Shown: positions 8,095 to 18,266, counted from the stretch's first letter. The stretch: DNA of 29,335 nt from Synergistaceae bacterium (GCA_003446665.1 DMCT01000007.1:1-29335); one strand, 5' to 3'. Notes: generated from the sequence alone by a model not told the origin. A program made the numbers and translations.

Positions 8095-8769
8095 ATGATC
8101 CTTCCGGAAACGTCCAATCGCTTCGGGTGGTTTTTACCTGTAACTGCCGTTATTTTGGCCGGTGGCGCTGGGAAACGAATTGGCAAAAAAAAGCTGTACC
8201 TGTCAGTCGGCGGTAAAAGCTTGATTGACGAGACGCTCGTTAGGGTTTCCGCGGTCTTTCCGGAAGTGTTGCTTTCCTGTTCTCCAGACGATTTCGAAAT
8301 TATCAAAAAAAGGGGAATACCTTCACGCTACTTTGAACTGATTCATGAAATCCTTCCGGACTCAATAAATTGCGCAGGGCCGCTCGAAGGGCTTTTGCAA
8401 GGCCTGAAAAGAGCATCTCACGACTGGATATTTCTGGCCGGGAGTGACATGCCCAGTCTGATGGAAAACGTCATAAGACACATCTGGGCATTACGGGAAC
8501 CTGCTTCAGACGTTGTGGTTCCCGTGCTGGACGGATACATGGAACCGCTGCACGCCTTTTATTCCAGGACGTGCCTCAGCCCGGTTGAACATGCGATCGA
8601 GAGCGGGCAAAGAAAGGTCACGTCTATTTTCAAGGACCTTCATGTCACTTTGGTGGAAGAGGATCTGTTGCATCACATACCTGGATACCGCGAGTCCTTC
8701 CGAAATATCAACACCTTTGACCAGCTTCTCGCCTGGTGGCGGGAAAACCGGGCCTTACGTGGCCTGTGA
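8095..8769 (+). CDS. mobA: Molybdenum cofactor guanylyltransferase-like nucleotidyltransferase (MobA family)
   Basis: Probably transfers GMP from GTP to molybdopterin to make the guanine dinucleotide form of the Mo/W cofactor. The 224-residue protein has the N-terminal nucleotide-binding signature LAGGAGKRIGKKK (21-33), the GPLEGLLQGL segment (95-104), the metal-binding AGSDMP motif with Asp118, and MEPLHAFYSRTCLSPVEHAIESG, which is typical of MobA rather than of sugar nucleotidyltransferases. The ATG at 8095 follows GAGGGG (8084-8089). No other cofactor gene is adjacent; the next gene is lepA. MobA is more likely than the related MocA (CTP-dependent) because of the GPLxG and PLHAFY motifs, but biochemistry cannot be read from sequence alone. 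Confidence 0.8.
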   Translation: MILPETSNRFGWFLPVTAVILAGGAGKRIGKKKLYLSVGGKSLIDETLVRVSAVFPEVLLSCSPDDFEIIKKRGIPSRYFELIHEILPDSINCAGPLEGLLQGLKRASHDWIFLAGSDMPSLMENVIRHIWALREPASDVVVPVLDGYMEPLHAFYSRTCLSPVEHAIESGQRKVTSIFKDLHVTLVEEDLLHHIPGYRESFRNINTFDQLLAWWRENRALRGL

Positions 8770-8803
8770 ATTTCCAAACCGGCTCCATAGCTTTTCAAAC
8801 TCA

Positions 8804-8832
8804 ATGACAATAGGGTCGGGTGCCGCTAAAAT
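8804..8832 (+). promoter_or_regulatory. Candidate sigma-70 promoter of lepA-hemW
   Basis: ATGACA (8804-8809), a 17-nt spacer, and TAAAAT (8827-8832) each match consensus at five of six bases. The predicted start of transcription is about 20 nt before the lepA ribosome site (AGGAG, 8850-8854). Confidence 0.5.
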
Positions 8833-8861
8833 ATGGGACGTTCTTTTTTAGGAGTGATGTC

Positions 8862-10679
8862 ATGGAAAGCAGATTGTCCCGCATCCGTAATTTTTGCATC
8901 ATCGCACACATCGACCACGGTAAATCTACTTTGGCCGATCGGCTGTTGGAAAAGACAATGACCGTTGAGGCAAGAAGCATGCGCGAGCAAGTTCTGGACT
9001 CCCTTGACCTGGAAAGGGAAAGAGGGATAACCATAAAACTTGTACCTGTTCAGATGAAATATAAGGCCGACGACGGACAGGAATACATTCTGAATCTGAT
9101 AGATACGCCGGGTCACGTGGATTTCAGCTACGAAGTTTCTCGCTCGCTTGCTGCCTGCGAAGGAGCGCTGCTTGTTGTCGACGCTTCGCAGGGAGTGGAA
9201 GCCCAGACTGTGGCCAATGCCTACCTTGCCGTCGAACAGGGACTCGAGATCGTGCCGGTAATAAACAAGATAGACTTGCCGTCTGCACAACCCGAGGTCG
9301 TTAAAAATGAAATAGAAGAACTCATTGGCGTAGACGCATCTGAAGCCTGCCTCGTCAGTGCCAAGGATGGAACAGGTATCGATGGTGTAATCCAGGCAAT
9401 TATCGACAAGGTTCCACCTCCAAAAGGGAATTACGATGCTCCACTGCAGGCTTTGGTTTTTGATTCCATCTACAACAATTACAGAGGTGTCATTTGTTCC
9501 ATCAGGGTTGCCAATGGCTCGATAAAGCCGGGCGACACCATAGCTTTCATGGCTACCTCGAGGACTTACCAGGTCGAAGAAGTAGGCCTTTTCAGGCCGG
9601 ACATGCGTCCGGCGGAAGAACTCGGACCAGGAGACGTAGGATATATGGTAGCCAACATAAAATCGGTATCGGAAGCGAGGGTTGGTGACACTGTCACTTC
9701 GGCCGGCAACCCGGCTCGGAAACCTCTCCCCGGATACAGGAAAATCAAGCCCGTGGTGTTTTGTGGTTTTTACCCCGTTGAAAGGGAAGATTACGGCCAA
9801 CTCCGCGAAGCCCTTGAAAAGTTGCAGTTGAATGACTCGGCAATCTACTTTGAACCGGAAACATCCACAGCTCTTGGCTTTGGTTTTCGCTGCGGTTTTC
9901 TGGGGCTCCTGCACATGGATATCGCCAGGGAGCGGTTAAACAGGGAATTCGACATAAACCTGGTCGCTACCGCGCCAAACGTCGTATACAGGATCAAATG
10001 CTCTGACGGGTCGATCATAGAGGCCCAAAAGCCGTCGGATTTTCCCGGATCCGGTGAAATAGAGGAAATCAGCGAACCTTTCATTCGTGTCACCATATTT
10101 GTGCCCGGCGATTACGTGGGGAAAGTTATGCAGGTATGTCAAGACCGTCGGGGTATTTTTTCAAATATGGATTACATAACTCCCGACAGGGTAAGGGTTG
10201 TTTACGATCTTCCCCTCGCTGAATTCATCATTGATTTTCACGACAAGATAAAATCCGTTACCAGGGGTTTTGCTTCCATAGACTATGAACATATAGGCTA
10301 CAGGGTATCGGATCTTGTAAAAGTGGACGTGCTGATAGCAGGAGATCCTGTAGACGCCTTTTCTTTTATCTGCCACAGGGATGAAGCGTACCACAGGGGG
10401 CAGTCGGCGGTCAGGAAACTCAAGGAGCTTATTCCGAGGCAGCTTTTTGAAGTCCCGATACAGGCTGCTATCGGGAAACGTGTAATCGTAAGACAAAACG
10501 TCAAACCGCTTCGAAAGGACGTACTTTCAAAGTGTTACGGTGGAGACATCACCAGGAAGCGAAAACTCCTGGAGAAACAGAAAGAAGGCAAGAAGAAAAT
10601 GAAACAGATCGGGAAAGTCTCGATCCCGCAAGAGGCTTTTCTTTCCTTCCTTCAATCCGAAGAGGAGGGACAGAACTGA
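8862..10679 (+). CDS. lepA: Elongation factor 4 (LepA) GTPase
   Basis: Ribosome-associated translational GTPase of the EF-G family that acts on stalled or pretranslocation ribosomes and in initiation. From ATG 8862, placed 7 nt after AGGAG, the product is 605 residues, close to the usual 600. A GTG 14 codons upstream is in frame but precedes the ribosome site. GTP-binding motifs are AHIDHGKST (15-23), the switch I region [24 protein letters not shown], and NKIDLPSA. The LepA-specific C-terminal domain shows [20 protein letters not shown] and [16 protein letters not shown], followed by [12 protein letters not shown]. It precedes hemW, which starts within its stop codon. Confidence 0.97.
   Translation: MESRLSRIRNFCIIAHIDHGKSTLADRLLEKTMTVEARSMREQVLDSLDLERERGITIKLVPVQMKYKADDGQEYILNLIDTPGHVDFSYEVSRSLAACEGALLVVDASQGVEAQTVANAYLAVEQGLEIVPVINKIDLPSAQPEVVKNEIEELIGVDASEACLVSAKDGTGIDGVIQAIIDKVPPPKGNYDAPLQALVFDSIYNNYRGVICSIRVANGSIKPGDTIAFMATSRTYQVEEVGLFRPDMRPAEELGPGDVGYMVANIKSVSEARVGDTVTSAGNPARKPLPGYRKIKPVVFCGFYPVEREDYGQLREALEKLQLNDSAIYFEPETSTALGFGFRCGFLGLLHMDIARERLNREFDINLVATAPNVVYRIKCSDGSIIEAQKPSDFPGSGEIEEISEPFIRVTIFVPGDYVGKVMQVCQDRRGIFSNMDYITPDRVRVVYDLPLAEFIIDFHDKIKSVTRGFASIDYEHIGYRVSDLVKVDVLIAGDPVDAFSFICHRDEAYHRGQSAVRKLKELIPRQLFEVPIQAAIGKRVIVRQNVKPLRKDVLSKCYGGDITRKRKLLEKQKEGKKKMKQIGKVSIPQEAFLSFLQSEEEGQN
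10663..10678 (+). promoter_or_regulatory. Ribosome-binding site and CTG start codon of hemW
   Basis: AGGAGGGA (10663-10670) is followed after 5 nt by CTG (10676-10678), which overlaps the lepA stop as CTGA. The CTG is in the hemW frame 16 codons before the radical-SAM cysteines. No in-frame ATG, GTG or TTG lies between GTG 10532, deep in lepA, and those cysteines. A strong ribosome site at correct spacing makes CTG the likely start. Confidence 0.65.
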
Positions 10680-11809
10680 GGAATTTCGACAAAGGTCTTT
10701 CCCTTTATGTACATATCCCTTTCTGCAGGCGGAAATGTCCATATTGTTCTTTTTACAGCCTTGAAGCAGAGGATTCCTGCATTGAAGCATACCTGGACGC
10801 TTTGGCAGCGGAAGCTTCCGCCTGGACCTTTAAATCTAGTTCGAGAGAACCTGTGAGAAGCCTTTACATCGGTGGCGGGACTCCAACGGTTCTTTCCCCT
10901 TCACAGTGGGAAAAGCTTGCTAAACTCCTTGCGGCGTATTTCGACCTTTCAAAACTTGAGGAAATGACGGTAGAAGCAAATCCGGAGTCGCTCACGCAGG
11001 AACACCTTTCATTCTGGAAAGAATCAGGCGTAACTAGAGTCAGTCTTGGCATACAAAGCCTCCGGGACCACGAACTCTTGCGACTTGGACGCTTGCACAA
11101 CGCTAAAATGGCTCTTTGCGCCCTAGACGCTTGTCTTGAGGCCGGGTTTCTTACGAGTTGTGACCTTATTTTCGGAATACCCGGACAGGGTCTCCGCGAT
11201 TGGCATGAAACATTGCGGAACCTGGCCAAAAGGAAAGTCCCGCACGTCTCGGCCTATCAGCTTTCGATAGAACCTGGTTCAGCGTGGGCCGGTGTTCCAG
11301 TGTCGGACCCGTCGGATGGTTATCCCTTTTACCGCTGGACCCAGTTTTACTTGGGACAAAAGGGGTACCTGCAATACGAGATTTCAAGTTTCTGTATCGA
11401 TTCAAAGTGGTGTTTTCATAACCTGGGTTATTGGTACGGAAGGGATTGTTTAGGTTTGGGGCCATCAGCCTGGGGTCTTTTGGGTGGGCGAAGGTACAAA
11501 AATGTTCGAGACCTTGATACTTACTGTCGCCGGCTTGAGGCCGGGAAAAGCGTCAAGGAATGGACCGAAAGGCTTTCCGGTGATGCTGCCGCTTCTGAGT
11601 CCGCCATTTTGGCTCTCAGGACATCCTGGGGGTTAAATTTAAAAATTTATGAAGAAAAATTCGGTACGGAGAGAGCATCCCTGTTGCGCGAGCAGTTGAA
11701 TGCCCTCCCAAATCATTATTTATTGCGGAAAAAAGACGGAGTCGCGTTATCTCCCCGTGGAATGCGGGTGGGAAACGCCATTTGGGAACGTCTTCTTCGC
11801 GGTTTTTAA
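10676..11809 (+). CDS. hemW: Radical SAM protein HemW (coproporphyrinogen III oxidase-like, heme chaperone)
   Basis: Radical SAM protein of the HemN/HemW family; characterised HemW proteins bind heme and act as heme chaperones rather than oxidases. The CTG start at 10676 gives 377 residues, matching E. coli HemW (378). The [4Fe-4S]/SAM motif is C17-x3-C21-x2-C24 in [16 protein letters not shown]. The SAM-binding GGGTPTVL and VEANPES and RVSLGIQSL segments follow, and the HemW C-terminal domain ([18 protein letters not shown]) is present. The spacing CxxxCxYCSF and total length favour HemW over true HemN. The end is 7 nt from the convergent yedF stop. The start codon is the uncertain point: the next upstream choice adds 48 residues overlapping lepA. 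Confidence 0.9.
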   Translation: MRNFDKGLSLYVHIPFCRRKCPYCSFYSLEAEDSCIEAYLDALAAEASAWTFKSSSREPVRSLYIGGGTPTVLSPSQWEKLAKLLAAYFDLSKLEEMTVEANPESLTQEHLSFWKESGVTRVSLGIQSLRDHELLRLGRLHNAKMALCALDACLEAGFLTSCDLIFGIPGQGLRDWHETLRNLAKRKVPHVSAYQLSIEPGSAWAGVPVSDPSDGYPFYRWTQFYLGQKGYLQYEISSFCIDSKWCFHNLGYWYGRDCLGLGPSAWGLLGGRRYKNVRDLDTYCRRLEAGKSVKEWTERLSGDAAASESAILALRTSWGLNLKIYEEKFGTERASLLREQLNALPNHYLLRKKDGVALSPRGMRVGNAIWERLLRGF

Positions 11810-11816
11810 GATGGCT

Positions 11817-12431
11817 TCATGGGACTGTCAGTGTATTGTCCGCGTCAAGAAGGGATTCGGTTATTTCGAACATGTTCGAGATTGAACCTGCTGCAATGCG
11901 GTCTGTTATCCCGTAATGGTTCGTACAGGTTCCACAGACAAGTACGCGCCAACCTTTGGTTTCCAGGGCACGCAAGCTTTCTGATGCAGAGTTTTCCGGC
12001 AAGGCGAGCAGTACCCCACCGTTCATCAGGGCAATGGTACCGCAATTGACGTCAGAGGAGGCCAAAGTACTTAAAAAGCCTTTCATGAGGACTTCCCCAA
12101 GCTCTTCATCGCTGCTTCCAAGGACATTCGAGGTAACTAGCACGTTTATTTTTTTCGAGCCTGAATTTGGCTGGAGATTTATGTAATCCACATTTACAGT
12201 CTCTTTGGTGGTTTCTGAGGGTTGTGAACAAACAAGTATAAATGTGCCCTGCGTTTCTTCTGTAATGGAAACGTTGCAACTCTGGCTTTCAAGGAACCTT
12301 CGGACGTTTTCGACAGAAACCCTGGAGTCCAGTAGAATCCTGAAATTACCATCTGTTTTCTCAAGAGCTTTTTTAGCCATCATGACGGGTTTTGGGCAAG
12401 GTTTGCCTCGCGCATCTATGTCCTGCATCAT
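11817..12431 (-). CDS. yedF: Selenium metabolism protein YedF (TusA-like plus DsrE-like domains)
   Basis: A protein found with the selenium pathway, thought to handle selenium or sulfur as a persulfide/perselenide carrier; the exact reaction is not established. The 204-residue product has an N-terminal SirA/TusA domain with the CPxP motif (Cys12 in ARGKPCPKP), and a C-terminal DsrE-like domain (about 95-204) opening KINVLVTSNVLGSSDEELGEVLMKGFL and containing VLVCGTCTNHYGITDRI with paired cysteines. This two-domain arrangement defines YedF. It is divergent from selA-selB, which supports the selenium role. Two adjacent ATG codons (12431 and 12428) are possible; a purine-rich AAAAAGGGG ribosome site precedes both. 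Confidence 0.88.
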   Translation of the reverse strand: MMQDIDARGKPCPKPVMMAKKALEKTDGNFRILLDSRVSVENVRRFLESQSCNVSITEETQGTFILVCSQPSETTKETVNVDYINLQPNSGSKKINVLVTSNVLGSSDEELGEVLMKGFLSTLASSDVNCGTIALMNGGVLLALPENSASESLRALETKGWRVLVCGTCTNHYGITDRIAAGSISNMFEITESLLDADNTLTVP

Positions 12432-12444
12432 GTCTGTCCCCTTT

Positions 12445-12473
12445 TTGAATCAGATCGAAGTCAATGATAACAT
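12445..12473 (+). promoter_or_regulatory. Candidate promoter of selA-selB
   Basis: TTGAAT (12445-12450), 17 nt, TAACAT (12468-12473). The predicted transcript leaves about an 85-nt leader before the selA ATG at 12565. The element lies in the 133-nt divergent gap between yedF and selA. Confidence 0.45.
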
Positions 12474-12564
12474 TTTGGGACGGACCAAACCATAAACCTC
12501 CCTGCATTTGGCGGATGTTGGTTGTAAACTTGAACAATTACCAGTATTTTCGGGAGGCCTTCAA

Positions 12565-13959
12565 ATGAATCAGATCCAGAGAGAAAGTCTGAGGCAATTG
12601 CCAGCCATGGATGAACTTCTTTCTTTACAAGGTATTTCCTGTTACGAAACCAGGCTGGGACGAAAATCGGTGAAATCCGTAGTTTCCGACGTAATTGGAG
12701 AGTATAGAAAATCAATTCTCGAAGGAAATACCAGCCCGATATCTTTGGAAAATATACAAAGCGAAATAGAAAAAAGACTCCGAAAGCATTCGCGCAGGAG
12801 CCCGTGCAAGGTCATAAACGCCACAGGTGTTATAGTTCATACCAACCTCGGGCGTTCTTGCCTTGCGCGTGAGGCTGTAGATGCCGTAAGGGAAGTTGCC
12901 GCAGGCTATAGCAATCTCGAATACGACATCGAAACAGGAGGGCGCGGTCAAAGAAACGACCACGTCGAATGGCTTCTGTGCCAGCTCACGGGAAGCGACT
13001 CAGCCCTTGTAGTGAACAACAATGCCGGGGCTGTTTTGCTTTTGCTTGCGACGTTTGCCTCGGACAGTGAAGTTATTGTTTCAAGAGGGGAACTGGTAGA
13101 AATTGGAGGTTCCTTTCGTATACCTGACATAATGGCATTTTCAGGCGCAAAGCTAGTGGAAGTGGGAACTACAAACAGAACGCGGGTTGAAGACTTTAAA
13201 AAGGCGATTTCCGAAAAAACCGGAATGATCCTTAAAGTGCATCCTTCAAATTTCCGGATCGTCGGTTTCCACGAAGAGGCGTCCAGGCATGAGTTGGCAT
13301 CCTTGGCGAAGGAAAACGGCCTTTTGTTCGCAGAAGACCTTGGAAGCGGAGTGCTTACTGATTGCAGTATGTTAGGCCTTGCAGGCGAACCGACGGTAAA
13401 AGAATGTGTAGAATCGGGAGTCGACATTGTTACTTTTTCAGGCGACAAGCTTCTCGGGGGACCTCAGGCAGGTTGTATAGCGGGCAGACGTCCTTTGCTG
13501 GAAAAAATGAAAAAGCATCCCCTTCTGCGGGCGCTGAGGCTCGACAAGATGACTCTGGCCGGACTTGAAGCGACGCTAAGATTATACTTGGAGGAAAAAC
13601 ACGAAAAGATTCCAACGTTGAAGATGCTTTCCGTACGCGGGGAGGATCTCGCGAAAATCGCAAACGATCTTCGGGATCGTATCATTGATGTTGCAGGAGA
13701 CCGGTGTAAGGTAACCGTCGTTGAAAGGGACGATGTCGTTGGGGGCGGAGCCTTTCCCGAAAAGGTGTTAAAAGGTGCGGCAATCAAAATACAGTCTTCG
13801 TATTTGAGCGAGCAGAAAATCTTCGAGCTTCTACGTGCAAATAATCCGCCAGTTGTGGGAGTTGCAGAAAAGGGTGCGGTTTTTTTGCACCTTCGTACTT
13901 TTTTCGATGACGACATGGATGCCGTTGTCGAAGCCATGAAGGTTATTTTCCATGATTGA
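12565..13959 (+). CDS. selA: L-seryl-tRNA(Sec) selenium transferase
   Basis: PLP enzyme that converts Ser-tRNA(Sec) to Sec-tRNA(Sec) using selenophosphate. ATG 12565, 7 nt after GGGAGG (12552-12557), gives 464 residues, the normal size. The PLP lysine is K295 in SGDKLLGGPQAG, equivalent in position to Lys295 of E. coli SelA. Other marks are VINATGVIVHTNLGRS near residue 85-100, NLEYDIETGGRG, NNNAGAVLLLLATFA, and the SRGELVEIGGSFRIPDIM segment. The stop overlaps the region just upstream of selB (20 nt between stop and chosen selB start), so the two are co-transcribed. selD and selC are not in the window. Confidence 0.96.
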   Translation: MNQIQRESLRQLPAMDELLSLQGISCYETRLGRKSVKSVVSDVIGEYRKSILEGNTSPISLENIQSEIEKRLRKHSRRSPCKVINATGVIVHTNLGRSCLAREAVDAVREVAAGYSNLEYDIETGGRGQRNDHVEWLLCQLTGSDSALVVNNNAGAVLLLLATFASDSEVIVSRGELVEIGGSFRIPDIMAFSGAKLVEVGTTNRTRVEDFKKAISEKTGMILKVHPSNFRIVGFHEEASRHELASLAKENGLLFAEDLGSGVLTDCSMLGLAGEPTVKECVESGVDIVTFSGDKLLGGPQAGCIAGRRPLLEKMKKHPLLRALRLDKMTLAGLEATLRLYLEEKHEKIPTLKMLSVRGEDLAKIANDLRDRIIDVAGDRCKVTVVERDDVVGGGAFPEKVLKGAAIKIQSSYLSEQKIFELLRANNPPVVGVAEKGAVFLHLRTFFDDDMDAVVEAMKVIFHD

Positions 13960-13978
13960 CGGCGGGAGGGACGTCGCG

Positions 13979-15901
13979 ATGTCCGAATATCCGGTCGTGC
14001 TCGGAACGGCGGGGCACATAGATCACGGGAAGACAACCCTAGTCAGAGCGCTGACAGGGATCGACTGTGACAGACTCCGTGACGAAAAAAAAAGGGGTAT
14101 TACCATAGAATTGGGTTTTGCCCCCCTTAAACTGCCAAGCGGTCGTATTGTCAGCATTGTGGACGTGCCAGGGCATGAAAGATTTATCAGGCAGATGGTT
14201 GCCGGAGCAGCCGGGATAGACGGCGTTATATTCACTGTAGCAGCAGACGAAGGAGTCAAGGCCCAGACCAGGGAACATCTGGAAATACTTGGACTATTGG
14301 GTGTAAAAAAAGGCGTGATTGCTCTGACCAAGGCGGACTTGGTCGATGAGGACTTGCTTGAACTTGCCGCGGAGGAGATCAAAGACGAGGTCAGAGGGAC
14401 TTTTCTGGAAGGTATGCCTCTGGTAAAGGTTTCCGCACTTGATGGAACAGGGCTTGAAAAGCTTAAACGACTTATAGACGAGATGATCGACGGCATCTCT
14501 CCCAAAAACCTGGAAGGGGCCTTTTTCCTGCCCATCGACAGGGCATTTAAAGTAAAGGGTTTCGGAACTGTAGTAACGGGGACGGCCTACCGAGGAAAGG
14601 TGCGCACTAGCGATCCTCTGGAAATAATGCCGAAAGGAACAAAAACCCATGTGCGGTCTATACAAGTGCATGAAGCCCCGGTAGAAGAGGCCGTAGCAGG
14701 TCAAAGGACTGCGCTAAGTCTGGCCGATGTTGCTATAGACGAGCTTTCGAGGGGAGATGTCCTCTGCGAAGAAGGAATATACAAACCGACAAGATGCTTG
14801 GATGTTGTCCTTAAGATTTTGCCTTCGGCGGATGAACCGTTGAGACACTGGCAAAGGGTCAGGCTTCACACCGGGACATCCGACGTGCTCGCCAGAACCG
14901 CCTTGCTTGACAGGACTGATATAGATCCGGGAGCGGAAGGGATTGCACAGCTTCTTCTAGAGGAACCCATCGTAGCATCAATCAACCAGTCTTTCATAAT
15001 AAGGTTTTACAGCCCCTTGCGGACAATAGGCGGCGGAAGAATCATATCGCCTAACGGGTCCCGGCCCAGAGGCAGAATTGAACGAACCAGCTATAAAAAA
15101 CACCTCGAGAAACTTGACGCAAGAAAAAATACAGATGACAGACTCCGTTTGATATTGGAAAAATGGAAATACGGGATAATAAATGACCTGGCTGTCGAAC
15201 TGCAGGAAAGACGGGAGACCATTTCCGAAAAACTCCAACTTTTGGAAACAAGGGGAGAAACGGTCAACTTCAGTGCTACGGAACTCGATTTCATGACCCG
15301 GTCCAATTATGAGGAGCTTGCCGCCAGGGCAAAGGAAATGATTGGACGACGTCATGAAGAGGATCCGGAAAACCCAGGCATGCCCGTCGAAGAGTTTGCC
15401 AGAAAACTGCTCACAGAATTTTCCGCCCGTACCGCGAGAAAAATTATCGAAAAGCTGATTGCGGACGGATACGTTGAAGAAACTTCCCAAAGATTGCACC
15501 TGTCGGGTTTCGTTCCCGAGAAAGAAGGCGCACTAAACGAGATGGCGAATGCCATATTGTCCTTTTGCAAAGAAAAAGGTGTCAACATGGCCGAAATAGA
15601 AGAGATAAAAAAAGACCTAGGTGTGGACGAAAATATTATTAAAGAAGCACTGGACATGTTGAAAGTCAAAAGACAGGTTTACACACTGCCGGGAGGATAT
15701 GTAATCGACAAATACACCCTGGCAAACGTCGTGAAATTACTTGGGGACATCGATGGAGACATTACGGTGGCAACTGTAAGGGATGCTACCGGTTCCAGCC
15801 GGAAATTCATACTTCCGATTCTGGAATTGCTCGATTCCCTTGGTGTTACCAGGAGAGTGCAGGAAAAAAGGATATTGCGCAAAAGTAAAATAATTGAATA
15901 A
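13979..15901 (+). CDS. selB: Selenocysteine-specific translation elongation factor SelB
   Basis: GTPase that delivers Sec-tRNA(Sec) to UGA codons marked by a SECIS hairpin in mRNA. ATG 13979, 7 nt after GGGAGGG, gives 640 residues, typical of bacterial SelB (about 610-640). An upstream ATG at 13952 overlaps selA and would add nine residues (MIDGGRDVA). GTP motifs are GHIDHGKTTL (12-21), RGITIELGFAPL, DVPGHERFIRQM and TKADLVD. Domains II-III follow, including VKGFGTVVTGTAYRG. The last roughly 250 residues contain repeated winged-helix segments (for example ARTARKIIEKLIADGYVE and EALDMLKVKRQVYTLPGG) that bind SECIS RNA. Confidence 0.96.
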   Translation: MSEYPVVLGTAGHIDHGKTTLVRALTGIDCDRLRDEKKRGITIELGFAPLKLPSGRIVSIVDVPGHERFIRQMVAGAAGIDGVIFTVAADEGVKAQTREHLEILGLLGVKKGVIALTKADLVDEDLLELAAEEIKDEVRGTFLEGMPLVKVSALDGTGLEKLKRLIDEMIDGISPKNLEGAFFLPIDRAFKVKGFGTVVTGTAYRGKVRTSDPLEIMPKGTKTHVRSIQVHEAPVEEAVAGQRTALSLADVAIDELSRGDVLCEEGIYKPTRCLDVVLKILPSADEPLRHWQRVRLHTGTSDVLARTALLDRTDIDPGAEGIAQLLLEEPIVASINQSFIIRFYSPLRTIGGGRIISPNGSRPRGRIERTSYKKHLEKLDARKNTDDRLRLILEKWKYGIINDLAVELQERRETISEKLQLLETRGETVNFSATELDFMTRSNYEELAARAKEMIGRRHEEDPENPGMPVEEFARKLLTEFSARTARKIIEKLIADGYVEETSQRLHLSGFVPEKEGALNEMANAILSFCKEKGVNMAEIEEIKKDLGVDENIIKEALDMLKVKRQVYTLPGGYVIDKYTLANVVKLLGDIDGDITVATVRDATGSSRKFILPILELLDSLGVTRRVQEKRILRKSKIIE

Positions 15902-15926
15902 GTATTAAAATATTTTCGATCTATGG

Positions 15927-15955
15927 TTGAATTATCGGCAATTGTGTGGTAAAAT
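15927..15955 (+). promoter_or_regulatory. Promoter of veg
   Basis: TTGAAT (15927-15932), exactly 17 nt, TAAAAT (15950-15955), with an AT-rich stretch (15903-15916) upstream that could act as an UP element. It lies in the 84-nt gap after selB and 31 nt before the veg start. In Bacillus, veg is known for a very strong promoter. Confidence 0.65.
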
Positions 15956-15985
15956 ACAGCCATCAAAAATACAGGAGTGACGTTT

Positions 15986-16237
15986 ATGAGTCCGAACCTC
16001 GCTACGATCCGCGACAGGGTGGAATTGTACAAAGGTTCGAAAGTTCGTTACAGGGCTTCCAAGGGACGGCGAAAAACTGAAGAACGAATGGGCGTCATCG
16101 TAGAAACCTATCCACATCTGTTTACGATGTACGTCGAATCTCAACAGAGCACGGTGTCTTTCAGCTACGCAGAGCTACTCACCAAGGAAGTCGAAGTCGA
16201 AATACTGCCAGACAACAAGAAATTGATCCAGCTTTAA
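15986..16237 (+). CDS. veg: Veg family protein (DUF1021)
   Basis: Small conserved protein; in B. subtilis Veg stimulates biofilm formation, and the biochemical role is unclear. ATG 15986, 8 nt after AGGAG (15973-15977), gives 83 residues, the family size. A GTG three codons upstream overlaps the ribosome site. The body (IRDRVELYKGSKVRYRASKG, then GVIVETYPHLFTMYV and SFSYAELLTKEVEV) follows the Veg pattern of a small beta-barrel-like fold with a basic patch near residues 20-35. Its place directly before ispE-purR copies the order in Firmicutes. A promoter and a terminator flank it, so it is probably transcribed mainly on its own. Confidence 0.88.
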   Translation: MSPNLATIRDRVELYKGSKVRYRASKGRRKTEERMGVIVETYPHLFTMYVESQQSTVSFSYAELLTKEVEVEILPDNKKLIQL

Positions 16238-16256
16238 AATCTCACCCGGACGCGGT

Positions 16257-16284
16257 ACCCCGGCGGTAATACGCCGGGGTTTTC
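16257..16284 (+). terminator. Rho-independent terminator after veg
   Basis: A 9-bp GC-rich stem (ACCCCGGCG, 16257-16265, with CGCCGGGGT, 16272-16280) around loop GTAATA is followed by TTTCATTT. It lies 20 nt past the veg stop and partly overlaps the leader of ispE, so read-through or attenuation may feed ispE. Confidence 0.75.
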
Positions 16285-16307
16285 ATTTGTCTGGAGGGAG
16301 CAGGTCC

Positions 16308-17180
16308 ATGCCTGGAATTATTTTGACATCACCCGTGAAAATAAATTTGACCTTACGCATCCTGGAGCGAAGACAAGACGGATTCCATAACTTGTGTTCG
16401 TCTTTTTTCAGGCTTCCAATTTACGAAACCTTGACAATATCTCCGTTTTTCGGGGATATTTCGGGTAAAGACAAGCTTGCCATCCACGGGGAAAAAGTGG
16501 AAGGGAAAAATATTCTCTTCGATGTTCTCTCGATTGCAAGAAAAAGAGGAGCACAAGTACCTCCTCTAGAAATGGAATTGACGAAACTTTTCCCCCCGGG
16601 TAGCGGGACAGGGGCGGGAAGCGGCAACGCAGCAGCTCTCTGGAAGTGGATAGAAAACACTTGGCCGCTTAAGACCGGTTATGGAGACCCCGCGGTTCTA
16701 GGATCAGATATTCCGTTTCTTTTGAGCGGTGAGAGATTATCCATCAGAGGGGGCAAAGGGGAAGTAGTTCTGGATAAAGGCGTGTCGCTGACGCGAAAAT
16801 TCGCAATCATAGTCCTGATTCCGAATTTCGAAAGCGACACGAGCGGAGCCTACGCGCTTCTCGATAAAAAGAGGGACTTCGATTTTGAACGCAAAAAAGT
16901 GGAAGAGTCCGTTAGCGAAGCCAAGGAACTTCTCAATTCTATTGAAAATGGTAGACTGGTCGGGTTTTTACCGAATGATTTCGCGCAGATACTGATAGAA
17001 GAACATCCGGAATACGGACAGGTTTTTAAAGAGTTCGAGCGTTACGGAGCAATCTGTTGGGGGATAACCGGAAGCGGGAGCGGGTGTTTTGCTTTTTTTG
17101 ATAAAATTGCTGCTGCCTGTTCGGTTGCTCGGAATGCACGGGACTTCTGCTGGGCAAGAAAAATTTTCGTTTTGGAGTAG
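16308..17180 (+). CDS. ispE: 4-diphosphocytidyl-2-C-methyl-D-erythritol kinase
   Basis: GHMP kinase of the MEP isoprenoid pathway; it phosphorylates CDP-ME at the 2-hydroxyl. ATG 16308 follows GGAGGG (16293-16298) and gives 290 residues, typical of IspE. The predicted catalytic pair is Lys11 (SPVKINLTL) and Asp134 (GSDIPF). The glycine-rich ATP loop is PPGSGTGAGSGNAAAL (about 96-111), slightly altered from the common PxGxGLGGGSSNAA, and the C-terminal TGSGSGCFAFF motif is intact. RRQDGFHNL contains the substrate-binding DGFH element (DGYH in many homologues). Sequence is rather divergent, but neighbours veg and purR support the call. Confidence 0.92.
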   Translation: MPGIILTSPVKINLTLRILERRQDGFHNLCSSFFRLPIYETLTISPFFGDISGKDKLAIHGEKVEGKNILFDVLSIARKRGAQVPPLEMELTKLFPPGSGTGAGSGNAAALWKWIENTWPLKTGYGDPAVLGSDIPFLLSGERLSIRGGKGEVVLDKGVSLTRKFAIIVLIPNFESDTSGAYALLDKKRDFDFERKKVEESVSEAKELLNSIENGRLVGFLPNDFAQILIEEHPEYGQVFKEFERYGAICWGITGSGSGCFAFFDKIAAACSVARNARDFCWARKIFVLE

Positions 17181-17189
17181 TGGAGAAAA

Positions 17190-18240
<1,051 letters not shown>

Positions 18241-18248
18241 GGAGTGAG

Positions 18249-18266
18249 GCTTCACCTTCGTGAAGC
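18249..18266 (+). repeat. Hairpin between ferredoxin gene and tRNA
   Basis: GCTTCAC (18249-18255) and GTGAAGC (18260-18266) form a perfect 7-bp stem with a CTTC loop, 8 nt after the ferredoxin stop. The following bases (ATTTATCATT) are not a T tract, so it may be a weak terminator or a processing/stability element upstream of the tRNA. Confidence 0.45.

Noticed and set aside
8826..9914. Long 362-codon open frame on the minus strand
   Set aside because: It lies entirely opposite lepA, which is unmistakable; a Cys/Phe/Arg-rich odd composition marks it as a shadow.
12432..12564. Possible selC (tRNA-Sec) in the yedF-selA gap
   Set aside because: No 8-bp acceptor or long variable arm could be folded, and no TCA anticodon in a suitable loop was seen; the gap is only 133 nt and holds a promoter.
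14978..15499. Minus-strand 173-codon frame opposite selB
   Set aside because: Shadow of the selB C-terminal half, with no ribosome site and unusual residue composition.
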